From: Symsagittifera roscoffensis
Taxonomy: Eukaryota; Xenacoelomorpha; Acoela; Convolutidae
Assembly (NCBI RefSeq): GCF_963678635.1
Contig: NC_087069.1
Location: 20,126,660 to 20,190,659 of the forward strand
DNA length: 64,000 nucleotides
Direction of reading: 5' to 3'
In this document: positions 32,576 through 44,400 of the stretch, in pieces
Layout of the letters: each line of letters opens with the position of its first letter
Position numbering within the stretch: the stretch's first letter is position 1
Notes under the pieces: model-generated
Told to the model about the DNA's origin: nothing
The model's database searches: none
The model's input: the letters and a program-made list of their open reading frames with translations, nothing else
Made by a program: the position numbers and the translations under genes

Positions 32576-33190
32576 CTAACTTTCGGCCCCCGAATTGGTT
32601 GAGGATTCTTCATATTCGTCTGACCAATTCCCTTCTCCCCATTGGGCCTGGAGCGCTCGATATTCTTCCTCCCCAATGGTATGTCTGATTTCGTCAAAGA
32701 GGTCCCTAATTTTGGGCCTATCGCTGGGCCCCCTCCTCCTAGCCGTTGCTCTGTCGGAGAGGGAAATTGAGTGGTTGCTTGCAGAGTCCTCATCACTCTC
32801 CCAAGTGAGAAATCTCTCCCGCCCAGACTTCTCCGAAGGCGGTTGACCCTCGGTCGAGCAAGTGTCAGTTGCCAGGTCCAGGGCGGGCTCATGTACATGA
32901 AATTGGCCCGCAGTTGAGCCACTCTCCAGATGGGGCTCCCCCGGATTGAACTTCCAGAGAGCTGTGCTCACATCCGGCACCGTCTCTTCGACTCTAGGAT
33001 AGTGTCGGAAAGGCCGTGGGGCACCCTGCCCCCGCAGAAACAACCAGAACTCATGCCAGGAGGCGGTGTCTGCCAATAGGTGCAGGGAGGCACCACTCTT
33101 CAGTGAAAGAGTTATACACTCATCTTCTTCCTGGTAGTCTAGGATGGTGAAGAAGGCTCGGAGGATGAAGGATTTCCACACAATTGTCAT
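32576..33190 (-). CDS. Extra ORF between env and 3' LTR, 204 residues, unknown function
   Basis: A clean 204-codon frame starting MTIVWKSFILRAFFTILDY and ending in an acidic, Ser-rich tail (WGEGNWSDEYEESSTNSGAE). No stop interrupts it, in contrast to gag, pol and env of the same element. The first 70 residues look foldable (alternating hydrophobic pattern, GASLHLLADTASWHEFWLFL); the rest is polar and probably disordered. No signal peptide or membrane segment is obvious. It lies where complex retroviruses keep accessory genes, about 670 bp downstream of the env stop. I recognise no family. The intervening 33,191-33,859 has no gene. Confidence 0.6.
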   Translation of the reverse strand: MTIVWKSFILRAFFTILDYQEEDECITLSLKSGASLHLLADTASWHEFWLFLRGQGAPRPFRHYPRVEETVPDVSTALWKFNPGEPHLESGSTAGQFHVHEPALDLATDTCSTEGQPPSEKSGRERFLTWESDEDSASNHSISLSDRATARRRGPSDRPKIRDLFDEIRHTIGEEEYRALQAQWGEGNWSDEYEESSTNSGAES

Positions 33191-33859
33191 TTTGGCGACT
33201 TTTTTTTCTTTTGTAATTTAGAGAATTTATTAAAATTTGACGGTTCCTTAACGACTGAATTTTGATAGTAACAATGCACGGTTTCAGCCTTCGTGGTTCT
33301 CTTTTTCCCTTATCTTCACCTGTTCAGATGTTCGTATCGAGGCGACACAACGGCCCGTCAATCAATCGGTTGCTTTTACTTAAGATTGTAATCTGTCATG
33401 TTCGTCGGTTAACCTGCAAGCCTGGTCACGAAAATCTTGTATGCAATGAATTGGCCTGAGCTTGCGCTAAATTAACCTGATTAAGTCTTTAATGACCCTC
33501 AACCTCTTTAATGTCGCCTAACGCATCCTACTAAACTGTATCGTGTGATCGCAAACCTCTAGTCAGTCCCCGTCAAAAAAAAGCACGTATGGTTATACCA
33601 TGAATGAGGGGTCAGCTGAGCTGACTCGGGGACATGACTGCTATCAAGTTACTCCTCACGGTGTGATCCAATCTCATCCAGTTAGATAGATATGAATGTT
33701 TGAAACGAAGTAATGATATCCATGAGGTGGGGTCACACCCTAGTATAGTAGCACCGAATACGATGAGCATTATAATGAGTTCTTGAATATATAAAATGTT
33801 TTGAACTCACAACCGGTCGGACTGGTTCTCACACTCCTGGTCGCCTCATCCTCCCCTCC

Positions 33860-34426
33860 TCACAGACTGGTGTCCATCAGCGCGCTTGTACCGATCCGGG
33901 GTCCACGTCCAGAAACCCCCTTCCACTTGCCTCGCATATAGTTAAAGCCTCGTCCCATCAGCGGTGTGCTCGACGCCCCACTTCCCTCTGTGGTCCTGGT
34001 AAGGTTCACTTCATCGAATGATGAGCTAGCAGGTACTCTGGGGGGTAGATATATCTGCCCAGAGAACGAATCATCTCTGGAGGGTCCCTGGGGATAACTG
34101 TTGGGTCTCTGTGATCCACCCTCGTAGTTGGGATCGTATCTAGGTGGCGACACCCCTCGATGTCGTCCTGGTGGCGCACAACAGTAGGAGTCCTCGAAGT
34201 CCGCGCCTCGTTGGCGGCGCCTATTAATTCCCAGTAAACGCGCCCTCCTTGAAAAACAACGCCAGTACACGCAGCCTAATATTAAAAAGACTGCGACCAA
34301 CAGCCAGATCACCAGTCCCAGTTGCACAGGTCCACTGCGCATCATCTGCCAATGAAAAGGGGTGTGTTTGCGTAAAATTTCATCAGCAAAGGGCTTGGCA
34401 ATCTCCGATAGGGCTTCTTCGTCCAC
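33860..34426 (-). pseudogene. Env fragment 3: membrane anchor and long cytoplasmic tail
   Basis: A 188-residue open stretch with one clear membrane segment (LGLVIWLLVAVFLILGCVYW, about residues 36-57) followed by a basic stretch (RRARLLGINRRRQRG) and a tail of about 120 residues rich in Pro, Ser and Gly. The tail contains PPRY, a PPxY-type motif that in other systems binds WW domains of NEDD4-like ubiquitin ligases. It follows env fragment 2 after a frame change near 34,430. The orientation (ectodomain, single anchor, tail) is that of a type I fusion glycoprotein. Confidence 0.75.
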
Positions 34427-34432
34427 CGACCC

Positions 34433-34828
34433 CTATGGCAACTTGATCAGATTGAGTCGGAATGCTTCGACCATCTCACTCCTCGCCTGCTCTCGTAAGA
34501 TCTCCGGTATCATGACTCCTGGGAGGTTCTTTTCAGCTTCCTCCAAAGTCGCAAACAAGGTCCGGATCAACGGGTGTTGTCTGATCGTCACCGTTAATCC
34601 AGTCTCGTACTGGCAGGTCCGTGGGTCTGGCACTAGGACCAAAGCACCGTCTGGCGTTTCGATCCTACCATCGCAACTAGGTCGTAGAAGGCAACTTCTG
34701 CAACCGGATATGGGTTCACCCCTCTCCTTAGCTCCTCTGCTGTAGTTGAAAAGCGTATAATCATCGTCCCGTGAAGTTACCAAATAAGTTGAGTCGTCCA
34801 GGTACACAGGGGATTTCTGGCAGAACAA
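34433..34828 (-). pseudogene. Env fragment 2: Cys-rich end of ectodomain
   Basis: A 131-residue open stretch with a Cys cluster (ISGCRSCLLRPSCDGRIETP; then DPRTCQYETG) and a helical, charged region ahead of the membrane anchor. The Cys cluster is like those that stabilise the stem of envelope or fusion glycoproteins. It overlaps the end of fragment 1 in another frame, and the break near 34,800 separates the two. Confidence 0.7.
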
Positions 34829-36239
34829 TTACCTCCTGAGGGCACAACTTCAACGCATTTGTAGGCAAGTCGAAGAAGAGACTCGCTAGACAAGACGATT
34901 CACTACTTCGGGACATCGCGAAAGGTCGGAAGCAAAGCTTCAACCGGCTGCTTCCACTGCAATGAGCTGAGATCACTTCTCCAGATACTTCTGCAAAGTT
35001 GTCCCGTCTCTCCGACACCAGCAAGTGTGTATTTACCAACTTATACTGAGTCGCTGTCGATCCACCATTCGCCGGCTGGGGAAGAGGAGTCGTCCGATAG
35101 ACGTCGTGCAGGCCCATCGTGTGGTGTACAGGAATTTTAATCAAAACGTTGATCCCCGTTTCCGTGATCACCGTCGACTGCATCAACTCGAATCCATAGT
35201 ACGTCATCAGTTCGTTCCTGGGTATAGCCTCTTGCATCTTATCCAACTGAATTCCATCTAAGATACTCGTCAGTACTTCCGGGGGAACAAGAGTAGCGGG
35301 AATATATCCTCGCGTCAATGAACTCAACGCATCGTCCAAGATATACCCGTAACTGTGTACTGCCATTTTGAACGCTATCAGTTCGGCTCTGATGGTGTCA
35401 AAAGTCGCTGAGTGGTTCGTAATCACTGTGGAGTACTTCAATGTTTGTCCATAGAGGGAGTTCCACCTATACATCTTACAGGCACTTTCCTCCTTTCGTT
35501 GGTCGTCAGTCCCACCTAGAACATGCCTCAATAATCCCCTGAACAGTTCGAAGTTTGCATTCGAGTCGTGCGATATCAATTTCGGCTGGGTCTGCGTCTT
35601 GTTAAGAGAGTGGCCCAAAAGATGCAACCTCTCCCCAGTCTCGAGTACGATGGTCCGGACAGCCCCATCCAAGAACGAAGCTTCCTTGCCCAGCTCATCC
35701 GAGTTCGAGTCTCCGTCACAAAGACCAAAGAAGGAGAAGTAGTGACAAAACCCTTCCTTGAGTATCGGAGCTAACACTATGGCCGCCGCAACTCCTCTCA
35801 GCGCTGGCTTGATCCACCTTTTTACTCTCGTGGAGCTCCTTTCGTGCTTGTCGACGAAGGTCGTAGCTCGGTTCTTCATCTCGTAGAGCACGGCCTCTAT
35901 TTCACTAATTTCGTAGTCAATGCCTTTGAATGCCAGGTAGGTTAGATTCACAAATGCTTCCGTAGTGATGTTGTCACTGCAGATCTTGCCATCCCATTCT
36001 TTCCAGCGATCCGCCAACATATACTGATGTTCCTGGAAGGCTATATCGAGGAGTGTCTGATTAATCGCAGGGACCACGGGGAATGGTACCGAAACCCAAG
36101 AAGTTTCCATTGCGCTCGCAATGATGAGGAGAGTCTCCCCCATGAACACTGCTCCGGCGGTATGGTTGATCGTCACTGCCGATAAGGGCCATACTCCAAG
36201 TAGCAAGAGGATTGCCAGCCCGACCAGCCATGAGTTCAT
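34761..36239 (-). pseudogene. Env fragment 1: signal peptide, cleavage site, fusion-peptide-like segment
   Basis: A 492-residue open stretch. The N-terminus is a good signal peptide (WLVGLAILLLLGVWPLSAV). Residues 138-141 read RVKR, a furin-type site, followed by an Ala/Val-rich hydrophobic stretch (residues about 147-160) like a fusion peptide. There are several N-glycosylation sequons (NHT, NQT, NIT, NLT, NKT, NHS). The architecture resembles class I fusion envelopes of gypsy-type elements, which would act at the cell surface in entry. It ends early through a frame change and the gene is in three pieces, so no functional envelope is made. Spacer 36,240-36,523 has no gene. Confidence 0.8.
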
Positions 36240-36523
36240 ATGTAGATTACAATTTACGATCTAAACGGCAATAATAATAAAAAGAAAGACTAAATGAATA
36301 AGACCATCGCATCCCTAAGTATCTGAATTTCCCCTGGAATTTGGAAAGCCTATAACCATTGAAGTATAACCATTAATTTCATTAAAGATTTCCCTTAAGT
36401 TTTAAGTTTTGGTCTCCCCCCTTATGAAGTTATAGCAAAATTTTTTTTTTTGAATGCCCTATTTTTAATTTTTTTTGTGACGGAAAGAAAGTTTTATTAG
36501 TGTTTGTCTGATTGGGGTTGGAG

Positions 36524-37561
36524 TTAGCTCCGCTCGAACTCGTCAATCCCAAAGCGAACAGGTGGTCGCCGTCTACGACTAGGTCGGCCCTCGCCCTCTG
36601 CCTCGTGCTCTCCCCTCAACTCCAAGGATTCGTTAGGTTCTGGTGGAGCAAGTTCCTGGTCCGCTGGCGCGTTCCGATGGTCATCTTCCCTTCTGGTCTC
36701 CAGTTCGGCTGCGTCGTAAGTCTCCACTACTTCGGCTTCGATTTGCTTCGGATCCTCTATTGGGTTAGGGCTCTCTAGGGGTTTGTCGTTCAACCGGGCA
36801 TTCGGAGGTAGTCGTGGGGTAGGTAACCTCAATGGTCTTAACTCGTGGGTCTCTCCAATAGCCATTTCCAACTCGTCGTCTCTAATTCCAGAGTCGTCAA
36901 AGAATCTGACCGACCGTGAAGGGGCCGGACTCTTAGGGTGGGAAGCCTCGTTGGATTGCGGGTTCTCCTCTACATACGGTTTCAACATGTTAAAATGCAA
37001 ATACCGGACCTTTGCGGGGGTGGAGGGTTTGGCCACCTTGTAATTCACTTCAGAGACTTTGGCCAAGACCACGTAGGGCCCATCCCATGGTAGGAAGAAC
37101 TTCTTCGACTTTATCTTCTCTTTCGCCCAAACCCACACTTTGTCTCCCGTCGCGTATGGTTCTCCGTGAACTCTTTTCCGATATTGATCCTTCTGGCGTC
37201 GCTGATTAGTTCCCAGTAGCTCTCGAGCGCTGCTATGGGCGTCTCGGAATTGTTCGTCAAGCCATTCTACAAACCCATCCTGTGTCGGAACTTCGTCGTA
37301 GGGTTTTGGGTAGAACAGGTCGATTGGGTACTGGCATTCCTGTCCATGTACTAGATTGAAAGGGGTCGCACCGGTTGTTCGGTGGATGGTAGTATTATAG
37401 ACGAAATTCAAGTAAGGCAATACTGTATCCCATGTCCGGGGGTTGTCCGCGCAGTACTTTGAAATGACGTCCGCAATTACCCTATTATGACGTTCTACCT
37501 GTCCATTGCCTTGGGGGTGGTACGGGGAAGTGCGGGATTTATCGATCCCAGTAGTCGGCAC
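36524..37561 (-). pseudogene. Env-gypsy pol: integrase C-terminal half
   Basis: A 345-residue open stretch beginning in the end of the integrase core (SPYHPQGNGQVERHNRVIAD, containing the last catalytic Glu), then LNFVYNTTIHRTTGATPFNL, then a GPY/F-type module (WDGPYVVLAKVSEVNYKVAK), and an acidic/Pro-rich tail ending RRRPPVRFGIDEFERS. The frame differs from the upstream integrase piece; the break lies near 37,530. Confidence 0.85.
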
Positions 37562-38118
37562 ATTTCGAGGATGAGATTACTCCCAAAGTTCTTCCCTTGA
37601 TCGGTGTGCAGGATGTTCGGTGCCCCAAACTTGAGTACCCAGTTCTCGACTATCTCCCGGGCCACCTCTGCCGAATCCGTGGATACAAGTGGGACGGCAA
37701 TTGCATACTTCGTGAACAAGTCCGTCATCACTAAGATGTGCTTCGCACGAGACTTTGCTGCCAATGTCACGGGCCCTAGGATGTCCGCCGCCAATGTGTT
37801 GAATCGGATCCCCACTTTAAACAGGACAAGCCCAGCGACCCTCTTTTTTCCTCCTATGCTCCGCGCTGCACAAGTGAGGCACCATTGTAACTTCTTCTCC
37901 ACGTCTGTCCTCATGGTGGGCCACCAGAACCGTTGACGAGTTCGAGCGAGGGTCTTCTCAACTGCAAAGTGTCCGCCGCTAATCTGCGAGGAGTGCAGCT
38001 GGTTGAGGATCTCCTTCCGCCCGGTTGCGGGAACAATCGTCTGCAATACCGGACGCAAGTCATCCCTTGGGAACCATTTTTTATAGAGCACCCCCCTCGG
38101 ATATTTAGTTCGTTCCAT
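37495..38118 (-). pseudogene. Env-gypsy pol: integrase zinc-binding domain and core start
   Basis: A 207-residue stretch with the H-H-C-C zinc module (LHSSQISGGHFAVEKTLART, then WCLTCAARS) and the first two catalytic Asp motifs of the DDE core (LAADILGPVTLAAKSRAKH; NILHTDQGKNFGSNLI). After LLGSINPA it runs out of frame. The enzyme would insert the DNA copy into the genome. Confidence 0.85.
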
Positions 38119-39245
38119 CTAGACCAGTAAGCTAGGGCCTCGGGTCCGTACTGTATCGCCTGCTCTTTGGGAATGAGGTTTGTCCCCAGAGATGGCATAT
38201 CGCCCGCATCGCCTACAAACTCCGCCCAATAGAACACCTGAGACATCGCGTCATCCTCTCTTTGCAGAGTCGATATTTCAGAGGGCGTCCGTTCCCAGGT
38301 AATCGTTTCTTCCTCGTCCTCTTCCTGGGTCTCGTTGATCATTGTGACAGTTTCGACTTTGTGCTGCTTTGCTTTCTGTAGGGCCAATTCGAGAGACATG
38401 GGCTCTGGGCAAGACCCGAATGCCTTCTCCTTCTCCCCTGGCATCCAGTCGGGCCCTTCTTCTAGCATCCTTGAAAGGCCATCCGCATTTCCATTTTTAG
38501 CCCCAGCTCTGTGGACTACATTGAAGTCAAACTCTTGAAGTTGCTGTTGCAATCGGAAGGTCATTCCATCGGGTTCCTTCTGCCTAAAGAGCCATTGAAG
38601 GCTGGAGTGGTCGGTGCGAAGGACAAATTTTACCCCCCAGATGTAGGGTTTGAACCATTTCACCGCTTGCACCACAGCCAAGGCTTCTCTTTTTGTCGTT
38701 GAGTAATTCGTCTCTGTTTTTGATAGTACCCTGCTAGCGTACACAAGTGGTCTCTCCTCCCCGTTGATGACGTTCGAGAGTACAGCGCCCATGCTGGTAT
38801 TGCTCGCATCCGTGTCCAATATAAAGGTTCCCGTATAGTCAGGAAATTCCAGAACTGGGGCCGTAATAAGCTCTTTCCGTAGTCTATCGAAGGCTGTCTG
38901 ACATTCGTCGTTCCAGATAAAGGGCACCTTCTTTTTCGTCAAAGAGGACAGGGGACTCGCAATCCCGACAAAGTCCTTCACAAATCGACGGTAGTAATTG
39001 CAGAATCCGAGAAAAGACCTCACCCCCTTAACTGTTTTGGGCACTGGCCAGTTCTCAACCACTTCAACTTTCTTGGGATCCACTTGGATACCTTCATTTC
39101 CAATTATGTGGCTCAAATAAGTCACCTCCCTCTGTACCAACCTGCATTTCTTCGGCTTCAGTTTCAAATTTGCCTCCCGTTGTAGCTGGAAGGCAGCCTT
39201 CAGGTGTGCAAAATGGTCGTCTTCGCACTTGCTATACACCAGCAC
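37911..39245 (-). pseudogene. Env-gypsy pol: RT thumb and RNase H
   Basis: A 444-residue stretch starting just after the RT active site (VYSKCEDDHFAHLKAAFQLQ), then SFLGFCNYYRRFVKDFVGIA and RNase H (FILDTDASNTSMGAVLSNVI; NYSTTKREALAVVQAVKWFK; FVLRTDHSSLQWLFRQKEPD; GNADGLSR). RNase H catalytic residues look complete. The last 50 residues are out of frame relative to the integrase start, so a frameshift lies near 38,100. Confidence 0.85.
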
Positions 39246-39246
39246 A

Positions 39247-39735
39247 TCATCGAAGGAATATTAGGGCCCACTTCCACAGGTGGTCCCGAAACAATTCATT
39301 CATGAGCCGCTGGAACGTTCCTGGAGCATTGGACAGCCCAAAAGGCATCATAACGTACTCATAGAATCCTCCATCCGGTGTCACAAAGGCTGTCTTGTGT
39401 CGGTCTTCCTCGGCTACAGGCACTTGCCAATACCCACTCGCCAGGACGAGGGAAGAGAAGTACTTCTGCCCGTTAAGAGCATCGAACGTTTGATGTATCT
39501 TCGAAATCGGAAATGCGTCCTTGACCGTTACATCATTCAGCTTCCGATAATCCACACAGAACCGCCAACTCCCGTCCTTCTTCGTTTGCAAGACAATTGG
39601 TGCACTATAAGGGCTTTTTGAGGGTTGAATCACCCCTTTCTCCAGCATGCTCTTAACTTCGTCCCTGATGATCGGCATTTTTGCGGGAGATGTTCGATGG
39701 GGGGATCTTGATAGGGGCCGAGTCTCCAGTATCAA
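39247..39735 (-). pseudogene. Env-gypsy pol: reverse transcriptase, fingers and palm
   Basis: A 162-residue stretch with RT motifs IQPSKSPYSAPIVLQTKKDG, WRFCVDYRKLNDVTVKDAFP and YEYVMMPFGLSNAPGTFQRL. Motif A reads FSSLVLASGYWQVPV: the codon at 39,445-39,447 is GTC (Val) where the catalytic Asp is expected. The frame is lost just before the active-site box, which appears in another frame as SFDD near 39,255. Both defects would prevent activity. Confidence 0.85.
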
Positions 39736-40832
39736 TCCGATGTGTCACCAATTTAGTTTGGCCAAGTTCGGCATCTGTCAAAGCGAACACATCTCTATAA
39801 GTACTGATCAACTGTTTCAGCCGGTCCCTCTCCGTTCCTGTCACCTCGGGAGCTGCTAGTTCTAGAATCTTCTCTATATCTTCATCTAGATGTCGTTTAG
39901 CCTGTACTTGGAAGTCCATCGACCCTTCCTCTTGCATTCCCTTCACCTCGTGGTCCTGACTGACGGGGGGCAAACCTTCTACAACATCCCCCATTGCATA
40001 TGATGACTCAACGTTTGACCCACCAAGAGGAGTGTGTGGTTCGGTTAAGGGGGTACTATGCGACGAGTTTACGTACCAGTAATTATCGTCCTCTGGCGCG
40101 TGTTTAGGGTATGAGGTCCCCTTCAAAATTTCATATTGCAGGGGAACTATAGATCCCTCTTTCCGTCCCGTCCAGAGGTTGTCACACTGGAAATCTAACG
40201 AGCATTCATGCTCCTTTAAAGACCGAAGTCCTATGATCATTTCCGCTTTCAGCTCAGGCACCACCAGGGCCTCGACCTCATCGTCGATTGACCCTAGCTC
40301 CAAATTAGCCGTCACCCATCCCTCGACTCCCACTTGCCTTCCATCCGCTGTTTCTAGTGTCCCTTTGTAGGGCCGCAACGGTGGACGGTGGGGCTGTAGT
40401 CAAATTATGGTACACCTCGCTTCGTATTAGGTTGATCGTAGCTCCCGTATCCACTTTTACTGGTAGCCCGCCCAAAATCGCTTCCGCTATTAGCCCGAAT
40501 GGTGCTTCGGGCACTCGGCAAACACTCACGAAATCCAAGGAACTCTCTGTCTGACACTGGATACTCGTGAGTTGTTTAGGTTCTTCCAGTCGACTGGGGG
40601 TCGTTTGGTGGAATAAAGTCTGAACCTGCTCTGTTCCTCGAAAGCCTTCACCTCTCATTTGCACCTGAGGGCTCGTCGTGGGGTCCACGCGGTACATAGA
40701 GGGGTTAGAAGTGGGGGATGGGTGATTTACTCGCTGTTGATTCTTTATCTCGGCCGGGACAAAACCTCCCTGATGCATATTCAATGCCCCGGCCCTTGGT
40801 AGTTTAAATGATCCGAGTTTTTCTGGGGGCAC
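39653..40832 (-). pseudogene. Env-gypsy pol: aspartic protease and RT lead-in
   Basis: Two overlapping frames (40,305-40,832 and 39,653-40,378). The first holds the protease core LGGLPVKVDTGATINLIRSE with an intact DTGA. The second has the matching late motif AEMIIGLRSLKEHECSLDF and a long linker to RT (RDVFALTDAELGQTKLVTHR). The break near 40,340 splits the protease itself. This frame is also shifted relative to the zinc knuckle upstream; some gypsy elements use programmed frameshifting at that point, but decay is equally likely. Confidence 0.8.
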
Positions 40833-41098
40833 TCCTTCGCAAAATGACCCGGCTGGCCGCAGCCAAAACAGTTCCCACGGGGTTACTGGTTTTTCATTCC
40901 GTAACGACCTCCAAGGCCAGGAGATAAGTTCGATCTATTCTCGCCGGGTTGGGGTTCGTATAGTTGTCGGGGTCGTTGGGAAGGTTCCGACCGCGGTAAG
41001 TTTTCCGGGTGGGGAACGGGGATGATAGAATTAACAAACCTACCCATCATGGCCGTCATGTTCTGCATCTGAGCTAATAGATCATTCTGGACACTCAC
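40829..41098 (-). pseudogene. Env-gypsy gag: C-terminal part with CCHC zinc knuckle
   Basis: The frame that continues gag across the copia insertion site reads LLAQMQNMTAMMGRFVNSII and a Pro/Arg-rich segment, meets TAA at 40,883-40,885, and then in the same frame shows NCFGCGQPGHFAKEC (40,829-40,870), a textbook CCHC knuckle for RNA packaging. The knuckle lying in frame beyond the stop shows that the stop interrupts a longer gag. Confidence 0.75.
41094..41098. repeat. Target-site duplication ctcac (left of copia)
   Basis: Matches 45,971-45,975 exactly; it marks the copia insertion into the gag of the older element. Confidence 0.95.
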
Positions 41099-41436
41099 TG
41101 TTAAGATTCAGAGTTAGAGCAAGTAGGACTAGGGGATAGAGGTTTGAGAGTTATCTGAGGTTTCAACTGAGGAGAGAGAAGAGATACTGATTGTTGAAGA
41201 ATGAATTGAGATTGTGTTTATAAAATGACACGACAAACTGAGCATCAAATAGTACCAGTTAATTAATTACCAGTTAATTAATTAGTTTATCAAATACCAG
41301 CAGACCAGTTGACCTTGTCTGAGTGCATTGAGTTTTATACCAGTTGACCTTTAATTAGGTTTCTATTGCTCAAGTCTGACCTTGAGTTTGGTCTGGTATT
41401 TCACTAGTCTGGCATTGAGCTCGTCTGTCCTCAACA
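41099..41436 (-). repeat. 3' LTR of copia element
   Basis: Plus-strand text starts tgttaagattcagag and ends ctgtcctcaaca. Contains a doubled ccagttaattaatta motif, and on the coding strand a TATAAA box (about 41,216-41,224). Confidence 0.95.
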
Positions 41437-41449
41437 CCCCCACTCAGGC
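41437..41449 (-). promoter_or_regulatory. Polypurine tract of copia element
   Basis: Coding strand reads ctgagtggggg directly next to the 3' LTR. It overlaps the end of the reading frame (stop at 41,444-41,446). Confidence 0.6.
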
Positions 41450-44400
41450 TGAATTGGCTTTGTCCAATGTCAGGCTGCAACCCATCAGCGTTCGACGATG
41501 TTGATCCACCTTTGCCTTGCTCAGGGATTTCGTCAACAAGTCAGCCTCCATGTTTTCGGTTGGACAGTACTCGATCGCAAATGTTCCATCCTCGACCCGC
41601 TCTCGGACAAAGTGATACTTGACATCAATGTGCTTTGTACGCTTCTGCATTACGGGATTTTTGCACATCTTGATGCAGCTCTGGTTGTCCTCGTTGATCA
41701 CAGTTGGACCATCACACGTCATATCCATCTCATTGAGGAGGGATCGTAAGTAGAGGCCTTCCTGAACAGCCGCTGCCATTGCTTGATACTCAGCTTCGCT
41801 GGTAGATATTGCTGCAGTAGGTTGCTTCTTGGTACTCCAGCTGATTGCTGCTCCTGACCGCTGCACATGAAAACTGTAGCCTGTTGTTGACCTTCTGTCA
41901 TCAACGTCACCAGCCCAGTCAGCATCTGCTGAACCATAAAGGTTGAACCCATCAGGATCTTTGATGTAGCACAGCTCCAGATCTTTGGTTCCTTTCAGGT
42001 ATCGCAGTACTCTCTTAGCAGCCACCCAGTGTGTTCTCCCAGGATTCTCCAGAAACCGTGAAAGTTGAGTCACAGTAGCTAGGATGTCTGGCCTCGTTTG
42101 CTTGGCTATGTACAATAACGAGCCCACTATGCCTCTGTAGTCCTCACGCTGCATTGCCACTGCTTCTTCTGAGCCCGCTCCAGGGCAGTCCTTCTTCGTC
42201 AACTGAGTGCTGATATCAGCTGGTGTCCCTACTGGTTTGCAGTCAGCCAACCCAAAGCGCTCCAAGCAGTCTTCAATGTAGCGAGACTGATTCACAGTGA
42301 CAGAACCAGGTGCCCGTTTGACCTGCATTTTCAAAAACCAGGCTAATGGACCGCGATCATCCATCTTGAATCGGTCAGTGAATCGGTCCCTCACCCTGTC
42401 AACTTCTGCTTGCAGTTTGCAGCCAATGATGATATCATCCACCCATACTAGAACATAGATCATAGCATCATCCATTCCCCTCATCGTGAACAAACAGAAG
42501 TCATTGGTGCTTCGAGTGAAACCAGTCTCCAGAAGAAACGTGCTCAGCGTCTGGTACCAGTCCCTTCCTGCCTGCTTCAGCCCATAGATACTGCGTTGTA
42601 GCAAACACACTTGGTTGTCCCCGCTGCTGAACCCCTCGGGCTGTTCCATATACACAGTTTCTGTTAACGGCGAGTTGAGGAAGGCTGACTTCACGTCCAT
42701 CTGATGAAGTACAAGATCATCTTGCGCTCCCAAAGCCAGTAGTATTCTCTTTGTTTCTGGTTTACAGGTTGGCGCAAAGGTCTCATTGAAGTCCAGTCCT
42801 TCCACTTGCATAAAACCCTTCACCACGTATCTGGCTTTAAACCGCTCCACTTGTCCCATTGCATCTCTCTTCACAGCAAGCACCCAGCGTCCAGGAATGA
42901 CCTTGCGAGAATTTGGTCTATCAACAAGTGTCCAGGTGCCCATTGCCTTCAGTGACTGCACCTCCAAAGCCATAGCTGCTAGCCACTGCTCCCTTTCTGG
43001 TCCAGATACTGCTTCCAAGTAGCTTCTTGGCTCTTGTGCTATCACTGAAGCATGAGTGTAAGCCAGTCCGTATCGGATGGGAGGGTTCCGCGTTCTAGTT
43101 GACCGCTGCTCTGGAATCTCTGTTGGCCTCTGCTCTGGAGGCTCTGTGGAAGGTGGTTCCAATTCTTCAGTCTCGACTGGGTCATCTTCCGTAACCCCCA
43201 CTGAAGCTGCTGCTCCACTATCATTCGCTTTATTGGTAGACTCAGTGATGGTCTTCGTGCTAGTTTCCTCTACATCAATGCATCCCTCGATTGATAGACC
43301 CAGTGTTTGTGACTGCTCACTGTCTACCAGAAAGTCGTCTGGAATGATGTCTTCATTGAACGTCACGCTTCTTGCTCGTACCACTCGCTTTGTCTCCAGG
43401 TCCATCAGCAAGTAGGCTTTGCTCTCCTCGTCATAACCAATGAACTTGCTCTTCTTGCCTTTCGGATCCAGTTTCCGCCGGTTTCCTCTGTCCAGGTAGT
43501 ACGCCAGGCATCCGAACACTCGCAGGTAGTTGACTTTCGATGGCTTCCCATAATGCATCTCCATTGATGAAATGCGATGCTCATTGCTGGATGTAGGACA
43601 CAAGTTGCGAACCCTGACTGCCGTTGACATTGCTCGTACCCAGAACATCTTTGAGAGCTTTGCATCGGCCAGTAGACATCGAGTCATCTCAGTTATCACC
43701 CTGTTGTACCTCTCTGCCACGCCATTCTGTTGCGGAGTATTAGGTACTGTAAACTCCTGTTTCACCTGCATTTCTCTACAGAACATCCGAAAAGCATTCG
43801 ACGAATACTCACCTCCGTTGTCAGTTCTCAAGCACTTCGGTGTTCCGTGCTCAGCTACAAAGTCTTTGAACTTCGAAAGAGTATCGCTCTTCTTAACCAG
43901 GTACTTGACCACTGCCAGACGGCTGAAGTCATCAATGAAGCTCACGGCATAGCGCGCTCCATGCATGCTCGCAACTTCAAATGGTCCCTGGATGTCGCTG
44001 AAGACCCGCTGCCCCACTGCAGTTGCCCTGTTCTCTGTCTTCTTTGGCATTGCTACTTCGTGCATCTTCGAAGCTGTGCACACTTCGCAGAACCCTAGCT
44101 CGCCGACATCAACAACTGATATTAGATCATGCTTGTTGAGATGCCCCAGCCTTCGGTGCCACAGCATTGCACTACTTGTCTCCATCTTCGCTTTCGTAGC
44201 TAGAGTCATCGCGTTCCTCTTGAACTTGCACTCCAGGAAGAAAAGCTTGCCGCGCTGCTTCACTGGTAGCCGTCGACCATCCGGTGCCACAAGATGAGAA
44301 GAGTCTGATGTAAAGCTGAAACTAGACCCTCTAGCTATTGCTGAGCTCACACTCATCAGATTCACGTTGTAGCTCGGCACAAACAGCACATTGTGGAAAG

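Noticed and set aside
36240-36523. A further gene between integrase and env
   Set aside because: Only AT-rich and T-rich sequence with no frame of useful length.
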